The position numbers and the translations under genes are program-made. A stretch of 64,000 nucleotides of DNA from Streptomyces sp. NBC_01210 (GTDB taxonomy: Bacteria; Actinomycetota; Actinomycetes; Streptomycetales; Streptomycetaceae): positions 6,572,001 through 6,636,000 of the forward strand of contig NZ_CP108549.1 of assembly GCF_036010325.1 (NCBI RefSeq). The letters are read 5' to 3'. The notes under the pieces are model-generated. The model was not told the origin of the DNA and ran no database searches. It was given only the letters and a program-made list of their open reading frames with translations. Below, piece by piece: positions 58,975-64,000 of this stretch. The stretch's first letter is position 1; each line of letters begins with the position of its first letter.

Positions 58975-58992
58975 AACCCCCACCTGGGGGTT
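58975..58992 (+). terminator. Hairpin between the HAD gene and the tRNA array
   Basis: AACCCCC / GGGGGTT with a short loop; end of the gltX operon. Confidence 0.55.
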
Positions 58993-59001
58993 GAGTTTTG
59001 G

Positions 59002-59073
59002 TGGGCTATGGTGTAATTGGCAGCACGACGGTTTCTGGTTCCGTTAGTCTAGGTTCGAGTCCTGGTAGCCCAG
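59002..59073 (+). tRNA. tRNA-Gln(CTG)
   Basis: 72 nt. Acceptor TGGGCTA pairs with TAGCCCA at 59066-59072, discriminator G. Anticodon CTG at 59035-59037, T-loop GGTTCGAGTCC. No CCA in the DNA. Confidence 0.95.
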
Positions 59074-59094
59074 CGCAGATCTCATCTGTAACAA

Positions 59095-59167
59095 GCCCCC
59101 GTTGTGTAGCGGCCTAGCACGCTGCCCTCTCAAGGCAGTAGCGCCGGTTCGAATCCGGTCGGGGGTA
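59095..59167 (+). tRNA. tRNA-Glu(CTC), copy 1
   Basis: 73 nt. Acceptor GCCCCCG pairs with CGGGGGT. Anticodon CTC at 59129-59131 in loop CTCTCAA, T-loop GGTTCGAATCC. CTGCC/GGCAG anticodon stem; the other two copies have CCGCC/GGCGG. Confidence 0.95.
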
Positions 59168-59251
59168 CAGATCCATCCCGTTGATCATCAGGGTCGCACC
59201 CGATGATCGTGCGGTGACATCACCCGGCTCTTGCCGGGTGGGATCGCTAGG

Positions 59252-59324
59252 GCCCCCGTTGTGTAGCGGCCTAGCACGCCGCCCTCTCAAGGCGGTAGCG
59301 CCGGTTCGAATCCGGTCGGGGGTA
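59252..59324 (+). tRNA. tRNA-Glu(CTC), copy 2
   Basis: 73 nt, as copy 1 but with a CCGCC/GGCGG anticodon stem. Confidence 0.95.
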
Positions 59325-59337
59325 CTGGTCTATACCA

Positions 59338-59409
59338 TGGGCTATGGTGTAATTGGCAACACGACGGTTTCTGGTTCCGTTGTTCTAGGTTCGAGTCCTG
59401 GTAGCCCAG
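59338..59409 (+). tRNA. tRNA-Gln(CTG), copy 2
   Basis: 72 nt, anticodon CTG at 59371-59373. Differs from copy 1 at a D-loop base (GGCAAC vs GGCAGC) and in the variable region (TTGTTCT vs TTAGTCT). Confidence 0.95.
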
Positions 59410-59440
59410 CGCGGTCGAGTGATCGACCTGCAAGTAGCTA

Positions 59441-59513
59441 GCCCCCGTTGTGTAGCGGCCTAGCACGCCGCCCTCTCAAGGCGGTAGCGCCGGTTCGAAT
59501 CCGGTCGGGGGTA
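59441..59513 (+). tRNA. tRNA-Glu(CTC), copy 3
   Basis: 73 nt, same sequence as copy 2 in the tRNA body. Confidence 0.95.
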
Positions 59514-59518
59514 CGCAT

Positions 59519-59555
59519 CGAGAAGGCCCTCCGCCAACCGCGGAGGGCCTTCTCG
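59519..59555 (+). terminator. Terminator of the tRNA array
   Basis: CGAGAAGGCCCTCCG / CGGAGGGCCTTCTCG perfect 15-bp hairpin six bases after the last tRNA. Confidence 0.9.
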
Positions 59556-59612
59556 CGTCTGTTGCCTTCCTCTGCCTTCCTCCTGCGGCCGCGTCGGCGG
59601 GATACTCCGCGT

Positions 59613-59966
59613 ATGGATGCTGCCGGCGCGGAACCCCTCGTACGCACCGCGGAGTTACGCATCACGCGCATCCGCCGGCCGCCGGGCCTGAGCATCGAGG
59701 GCGTGGTTGACGTCCACACCCACCGCCATCTGCGTACCGCGCTCGAAGTGATCGCCTCGACCGACGGTGATGTCCAACTCGAGCTCTCCGGACTCGAGTT
59801 CCTCGATCTCGGCGGACTGCGCATGCTGATTGCCTTCGCCGGAACGCGAGATGGGGGCCATCATGTGGAGCTGACCGGCCTCGCCCCGCATCTGCGGAAT
59901 GTGATCGCGCTGGTCGGCTGGGACGACACTCCCGGTCTTCGGCTGGGAGCCCACCGTGTCAAGTGA
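59613..59966 (+). CDS. STAS-domain anti-sigma-factor antagonist
   Basis: 117 residues. STAS fold: ELRITRIRRPPGLSIEGVVDVHTHRHLRTALEVIA, then VQLELSGLEFLDLGGLRMLIAFAG with Gly where the phosphorylatable Ser often lies (LDLGG rather than LDSSG). No ribosome-binding site; a GATACT hexamer lies 7-12 bp before the ATG, so a leaderless mRNA is likely. Overlaps the MEDS gene by 11 bp. Confidence 0.85.
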   Translation: MDAAGAEPLVRTAELRITRIRRPPGLSIEGVVDVHTHRHLRTALEVIASTDGDVQLELSGLEFLDLGGLRMLIAFAGTRDGGHHVELTGLAPHLRNVIALVGWDDTPGLRLGAHRVK

Positions 59967-60927
59967 CGCCCGGCCCAACGGTTTTGTGCACCATGCCTGT
60001 CTGTACCACGACGACGAAGAATTCCTGGCGATGGCAGTGCCGTTCGCCGAGGAGGGGCTGGACGCGAGGGATCCCGTGCTGGCCGCGACGACGCCCGCCA
60101 ACATCCAACTCCTGGGGGACGCCCTCGGGGAGCGGGCCCACGCACTCGACACCGCGGACACCGCCTACTTCGGCCGTCGCCCGGTGGAACGGGTCTCCGC
60201 GCTCCTGCGGTACGCGGACCGTGGCCGGATGTCCGGGCGCCCGGTGTGGATGATCGCCGAACCGGTCTGGGCCGGTAAATGCGCGCGGCAGATCGCCGAG
60301 TGGAAGCGGATGGAGTCCGGGCTCAATGTGCTGCTCGCGCACACCGACTCCCGGCTGATCTGCCCGTACGACACCCGGACCCTGCCCGGCCATGTCGTGG
60401 AGGCCGCCTGGGCCACCCATCCCGGCCATGTGGTGGGCGATCTGGTGCTGCCCTGCGGGACGTACACGGACCCGGAGGCTTATGCGGCGGCCGGTGAGCG
60501 GCCGCTCCCGCCGCCGCCCGCGAGCGCCGCGCTGCTCGCGCTGCCCGTGTCACTCGCCGCGGTACGGCGTTTCGCGCGGCTGCGGGCCGAGGCGGCCGGG
60601 CTGCCGGGGGAGCGGGTGGCGCTGGCCGAGACGCTGGCGAACGAGGCGCTGACGTGGCTGGTGGCGCGGGGTGCGGCGGCCGGTGCGGAGCTACGGGTCT
60701 GGGAGGAGCCGGGCGCGGTGGTGTGGGACGTGCTGGCCACGGGGGCGGGGGCGGCCTTGCCGGGCCGCTTCGCGGGCTTCGCGCCGCCGGGGCCGGAGTC
60801 GTCCACGGACGACGCGCTGTGGCTGCTGCGGACGCTGTCGGAGTCGCTGGACGTCCGCGTGGAGTCCGGAGGGGGCTTGCGGTTGCGCGCGGTGTGCGCG
60901 GGCCCACGGGTGCTCACCCAGGGCTGA
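59956..60927 (+). CDS. MEDS-domain sensor with C-terminal ATPase-like region
   Basis: 323 residues from GTG 59956. N-terminal MEDS (methanogen/methylotroph DcmR-like sensory) domain: [107 protein letters not shown]-terminal part resembles a worn HATPase ([17 protein letters not shown]; no clear G-boxes). In Streptomyces such MEDS-ATPase proteins act as anti-sigma-type regulators with a STAS partner; that partner is the overlapping gene upstream. Confidence 0.87.
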   Translation: MSSDARPNGFVHHACLYHDDEEFLAMAVPFAEEGLDARDPVLAATTPANIQLLGDALGERAHALDTADTAYFGRRPVERVSALLRYADRGRMSGRPVWMIAEPVWAGKCARQIAEWKRMESGLNVLLAHTDSRLICPYDTRTLPGHVVEAAWATHPGHVVGDLVLPCGTYTDPEAYAAAGERPLPPPPASAALLALPVSLAAVRRFARLRAEAAGLPGERVALAETLANEALTWLVARGAAAGAELRVWEEPGAVVWDVLATGAGAALPGRFAGFAPPGPESSTDDALWLLRTLSESLDVRVESGGGLRLRAVCAGPRVLTQG

Positions 60928-60935
60928 GGCCGCGA

Positions 60936-61186
60936 CCTGGGGCTCCGCCCGCGCCTCAATCGCCGGCAAGGCTCATGTTGGGGCTCCGCCCCAAGCCCCG
61001 CGCCTCAATCGCCGGCGGGGCTTGTTTCTCCCTCCGCCTCAATCGCCGGCGGGGCTTGTTTCTCCCGCGCCCCAATCGCCGGCGGGGCTTGTCTCCCCCT
61101 CCGCCTCAAACGCCGGCCGGGCTTGTTTTCCGGAGGGGCTGGAAAATTCAGCCCCTCCGGCGATTGAGGAGACGCCCGAAGGGCGT
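60936..61186. repeat. Dispersed repeat array: five forward units then one reverse unit
   Basis: Forward units CCTCAATCGCCGG(C) begin at 60954, 61003, 61037, 61070 and 61104 (the last two CCCCAATC and CCTCAAAC), 33-50 bp apart, separated by GGGGCTTGTTTCTCCC-type linkers. Then a 12-bp hairpin CCGGAGGGGCTG / CAGCCCCTCCGG (61130-61160), a reverse unit CCGGCGATTGAGG and ACGCCCGAAGGGCGT. Lies between convergent genes; the hairpin likely serves as terminator. Confidence 0.85.
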
Positions 61187-61192
61187 GTCGCT

Positions 61193-61906
61193 TCAGCTAC
61201 GGCGGAGCGCCTCGCTCAGGCGGGCCGCCGCGTCGATGACCGCCTGAGCGTGCATGCGGCCCGGGTGGCGCGTCAGGCGCTCGATCGGCCCGGAGACCGA
61301 GACGGCGGCGACCACGCGGTTGGACGGGCCGCGTACGGGCGCGGAGACCGACGCGACGCCCGGCTCACGCTCGCCGATCGACTGGGCCCAGCCCCGGCGC
61401 CGTACGCCGGACAGCGCCGTCGCCGTGAAACGGGCGCCCTGCAGTCCGCGGTGCAGGCGCTCCGGCTCCTCCCAGGCCATCAGGATCTGGGCCGAGGAGC
61501 CGGCCTTCATCGTGAGCGTGGAGCCGACCGGCACGGTGTCCCGCAGTCCGGACAGCCGCTCGGCCGCCGCCACACAGATCCGCATGTCTCCCTGCCGGCG
61601 GTAGAGCTGCGCGCTCTCGCCGGTCACATCGCGCAGATGCGTGAGTACGGGTCCGGCCGTGGCCAGCAGCCGGTCCTCGCCCGCCGCGGCGGCGAGCTCC
61701 GCCAGCCGCGGACCGAGAATGAACCGGCCCTGCATGTCCCTCGCCACCATCCGGTGGTGTTCCAGTGCCACGGCAAGGCGATGTGCCGTGGGTCGTGCAA
61801 GCCCTGTCGCCGCGACCAGCCCGGCGAGGGTGGCCGGACCGGACTCCAGTGCGCTCAGTACCAGAGCTGCCTTGTCGAGAACGCCGACGCCGCTAGAGTT
61901 GTCCAT
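61193..61906 (-). CDS. ndgR: IclR-family regulator of leucine biosynthesis (NdgR)
   Basis: 237 residues from ATG 61906 ([20 protein letters not shown]). N-terminal winged helix [32 protein letters not shown]; IclR effector domain (LREVTG-like [70 protein letters not shown]). It is divergent from leuCD, the known position of NdgR, which regulates leucine and other amino acid genes in Streptomyces. Confidence 0.93.
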   Translation of the reverse strand: MDNSSGVGVLDKAALVLSALESGPATLAGLVAATGLARPTAHRLAVALEHHRMVARDMQGRFILGPRLAELAAAAGEDRLLATAGPVLTHLRDVTGESAQLYRRQGDMRICVAAAERLSGLRDTVPVGSTLTMKAGSSAQILMAWEEPERLHRGLQGARFTATALSGVRRRGWAQSIGEREPGVASVSAPVRGPSNRVVAAVSVSGPIERLTRHPGRMHAQAVIDAAARLSEALRRS

Positions 61907-61923
61907 GCAACGATATTCACGTC

Positions 61924-61965
61924 TCACACTGTGAAACGCAAGTTCAATTTTCCCAGGAACTTGCG
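61924..61965. promoter_or_regulatory. Operator-like inverted repeats between ndgR and leuC
   Basis: TCACA-C-TGTGA at 61924-61934 and CGCAAGTTC / GAACTTGCG (9-bp arms, 61937-61965, 11-nt centre). Located between the divergent ndgR and leuC genes, a likely binding region for NdgR. Confidence 0.6.
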
Positions 61966-62050
61966 ACGCTGTAGTTGCGGCCCGCGGACCAACGGGCTCT
62001 GCACAAGATCTCTAGTTGTGTCGGCGGACCAGTCGGCCGGAGGGAAAGCG

Positions 62051-63484
62051 ATGGGTAGGACACTCGCGGAGAAGGTCTGGGACGACCACGTCGTCCGGCG
62101 CGCAGAGGGCGAGCCCGACCTGCTCTTCATTGATCTGCATCTGCTGCACGAGGTGACCAGCCCCCAGGCCTTCGACGGGCTCCGGCAGAACGCCCGCCAG
62201 GTCCGGCGCCTCGACCTCACCATCGCGACCGAGGACCACAACACCCCGACCCTGGACATCGACAAGCCCATCGCGGACCCAATCTCGCGCGCCCAGTTGG
62301 AAACGCTCCGTAAGAACTGTGCCGACTTCGGCGTACGTCTGCACCCGCTGGGCGACATCGAGCAGGGCGTTGTCCATGTGGTGGGCCCGCAGCTGGGCCT
62401 GACCCAGCCCGGTACCACCGTGGTCTGCGGCGACTCGCACACCTCCACGCACGGCGCTTTCGGCGCGCTGGCGTTCGGCATCGGCACCTCCCAGGTGGAG
62501 CATGTGCTGGCCACCCAGACGCTGCCGCTGGCCCGCCCCAAGACCATGGCCATCACGGTCGAGGGCGAACTGCCCGACAGTGTCACCGCCAAGGACCTGA
62601 TCCTGGCGATCATCGCGAAGATCGGTACCGGCGGCGGCCAGGGCTACATCCTGGAATACCGCGGCTCCGCCATCGAGAAGCTCTCGATGGAGGCCCGGAT
62701 GACCATCTGCAATATGTCGATCGAGGCGGGCGCCCGGGCCGGAATGATCGCCCCGGACCGCACCACCTTCGACTATCTGCAGGGCCGCGACCACGCCCCC
62801 AAGGGCGCGGAGTGGGACGCCGCTGTCGCGTACTGGGAGACCCTGCGTACCGACGACGACGCCGTTTTCGACGCCGAGGTGTTCATCGACGCCGCCGAAC
62901 TGGCGCCGTTCGTCACCTGGGGCACCAACCCCGGCCAGGGTGCGCCCCTGACGGCGAACGTCCCCGACCCGGCTTCGTACGAGGACGCTTCGGAGCGACA
63001 CGCCGCCGAAAAGGCCCTGGAATACATGGGGTTGAGTGCCGGCCAGCCGCTGCGCGACATCAAGGTCGACACCGTCTTCGTAGGCTCCTGCACCAACGGC
63101 CGTATCGAGGACCTGCGCAACGTGGCCGCCATCGTCGAGGGCCGCAAAGTCGCCGACGGCGTACGGATGCTGGTGGTCCCCGGCTCCGTACGGGTCGCGC
63201 TGCAGGCCGTCGAGGAGGGCCTGGACAAGGTCTTCACCGCCGCGGGCGCCGAATGGCGGCACGCCGGCTGCTCGATGTGTCTGGGCATGAACCCCGACCA
63301 ACTGGCCCCCGGCGAGCGCTCCGCGTCCACCTCCAACCGCAACTTCGAGGGCAGGCAGGGCAAGGGCGGACGCACCCATCTGGTCTCGCCCCAGGTCGCC
63401 GCGGCCACAGCGGTACTGGGCCATCTGGCCTCCCCCGCCGATCTGTCCGACGCCGACGCCCGTACGCCCGCTGGAGCCCGATAA
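62051..63484 (+). CDS. leuC: 3-isopropylmalate dehydratase large subunit
   Basis: 477-residue aconitase-type subunit with a 4Fe-4S cluster; isomerises 2- to 3-isopropylmalate, and acts on citramalate in the isoleucine branch. Start ATG 62051 ([25 protein letters not shown] upstream). [36 protein letters not shown], cluster cysteines in [13 protein letters not shown] and [13 protein letters not shown], and [27 protein letters not shown] are the family signatures. leuD follows three bases later. Confidence 0.97.
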   Translation: MGRTLAEKVWDDHVVRRAEGEPDLLFIDLHLLHEVTSPQAFDGLRQNARQVRRLDLTIATEDHNTPTLDIDKPIADPISRAQLETLRKNCADFGVRLHPLGDIEQGVVHVVGPQLGLTQPGTTVVCGDSHTSTHGAFGALAFGIGTSQVEHVLATQTLPLARPKTMAITVEGELPDSVTAKDLILAIIAKIGTGGGQGYILEYRGSAIEKLSMEARMTICNMSIEAGARAGMIAPDRTTFDYLQGRDHAPKGAEWDAAVAYWETLRTDDDAVFDAEVFIDAAELAPFVTWGTNPGQGAPLTANVPDPASYEDASERHAAEKALEYMGLSAGQPLRDIKVDTVFVGSCTNGRIEDLRNVAAIVEGRKVADGVRMLVVPGSVRVALQAVEEGLDKVFTAAGAEWRHAGCSMCLGMNPDQLAPGERSASTSNRNFEGRQGKGGRTHLVSPQVAAATAVLGHLASPADLSDADARTPAGAR

Positions 63485-63486
63485 CC

Positions 63487-64000
63487 ATGGAAGCTTTCAC
63501 CGCACACACCGGCCGGGCCGTACCGCTGCGCCGCAGCAACGTCGACACCGACCAGATCATCCCGGCCCACTGGCTGAAGAAGGTCACCCGCGACGGCTTC
63601 GAGGACGGCCTGTTCGAGGCCTGGCGCAAGGATTCGTCCTTCATCCTCAACCAGCCCGAGCGCAAGGGCGCCACGGTGCTGGTGGCCGGGCCCGACTTCG
63701 GCACCGGATCCTCCCGTGAGCACGCCGTATGGGCCCTGCAGAACTACGGCTTCAAGACCGTCATCTCCTCCCGGTTCGCCGATATCTTCCGCGGCAACTC
63801 GCTCAAGAACGGCCTGCTGACGGTGGTTCTGGAGCAGAAGGTCGTGGACGCGCTCTGGGAGCTGACCGAGGCCGACCCGACTGCCGAAATCACCGTGGAC
63901 TTGGAGAAGCGACAGGTTCTGGCCACGGGAATCACGGCTGACTTCGAGCTTGACGAGAACGCCCGCTGGCGGCTGCTGAACGGTCTCGACGACATCAGCC
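63487..64000 (+). CDS. leuD: 3-isopropylmalate dehydratase small subunit, 3' end cut by window
   Basis: Open from ATG 63487 to the end of the window with no stop; 171 codons visible of about 197. [46 protein letters not shown], then [43 protein letters not shown]. The small aconitase swivel subunit that pairs with LeuC. Starts three bases after leuC. Confidence 0.97.
   Translation, partial: MEAFTAHTGRAVPLRRSNVDTDQIIPAHWLKKVTRDGFEDGLFEAWRKDSSFILNQPERKGATVLVAGPDFGTGSSREHAVWALQNYGFKTVISSRFADIFRGNSLKNGLLTVVLEQKVVDALWELTEADPTAEITVDLEKRQVLATGITADFELDENARWRLLNGLDDIS

Noticed and set aside
59002..59513. tRNA array considered as an integration site of a mobile element
   Set aside because: No integrase, no duplicated tRNA 3' end outside the array and core genes on both sides.
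60936..61186. Regular 33-bp repeats considered as a CRISPR array
   Set aside because: The linkers between units are themselves repeats rather than unique spacers, no cas genes are present, and the same unit occurs elsewhere singly or inverted.

Overview
This is a high-GC actinobacterial chromosome segment, almost certainly from a Streptomyces. The evidence is the codon bias, GTG/TTG starts, Streptomyces-type small proteins (AccE, DUF397), and two conservon operons. The order of housekeeping genes (proline dehydrogenase, pruA, leuB, ilvE, urease-like genes, citramalate synthase, accB-accE, two conservons, FAH hydrolase, gltX, HAD, tRNA Gln/Glu array, ndgR, leuC, leuD) matches, as far as I recall it, one stretch of the S. 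coelicolor core chromosome. Blocks that look species- or strain-specific are inserted between these genes. Homology calls are from reading the sequence only; no database was searched.

Layout. 1-2.5 kb: proline catabolism (proline dehydrogenase, cut by the window edge, and pruA). 2.5-9.5 kb: an accessory patch full of debris. It holds an IS5-type transposase remnant with a 22-bp inverted repeat 1.8 kb apart, VOC and dihydrofolate-reductase-like genes, an ArsR/AHSA1 pair, a GNAT, a phospholipase C fragment, a secreted RTX-repeat protein, and facing C-terminal remnants of a LysR gene and an oxidoreductase gene. 9.6-12 kb: leuB and ilvE. 12-19.3 kb: an NCS1 permease diverging from a urease-like gamma-beta fusion, a divergent urease alpha paralogue, agmatine deiminase, TetR and an MFS symporter. 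19.3-21.6 kb: repeats, an attenuator-like leader and citramalate synthase. 21.6-27.9 kb: GH30, LacI regulator, GH3. 28-34.4 kb: a Gly-rich membrane protein, methyltransferase, the DUF397/XRE/ATPase triad, subtilase, YceI and a small secreted protein. 34.6-42.5 kb: a secreted glycan-degradation island (GH64, frameshifted GH101, PL8) with LacI-type operator palindromes. 42.7-44.5 kb: accB-accE. 44.9-55.1 kb: two tandem conservons (cvnD-C-B-A twice, minus strand). 55.6-64 kb: a 57-residue peptide gene, FAH hydrolase, gltX, HAD, five tRNAs, a STAS/MEDS pair, ndgR and leuCD (leuD cut by the window edge).

How the genes fit together. Branched-chain amino acid synthesis is spread over leuB, ilvE, cimA and leuCD, with ndgR divergent from leuC. 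The most unusual functional unit is the urease-like/agmatine deiminase cluster. Its alpha subunit keeps all nickel ligands but has lost the flap cysteine and part of the substrate loop, and no AguB or urease accessory genes are nearby, which raises the possibility that it acts on another ureido compound such as N-carbamoylputrescine. A family of palindromic dispersed repeats (core CCTCAATCGCCGG / CCGGCGATTGAGG) occupies many of the intergenic gaps.
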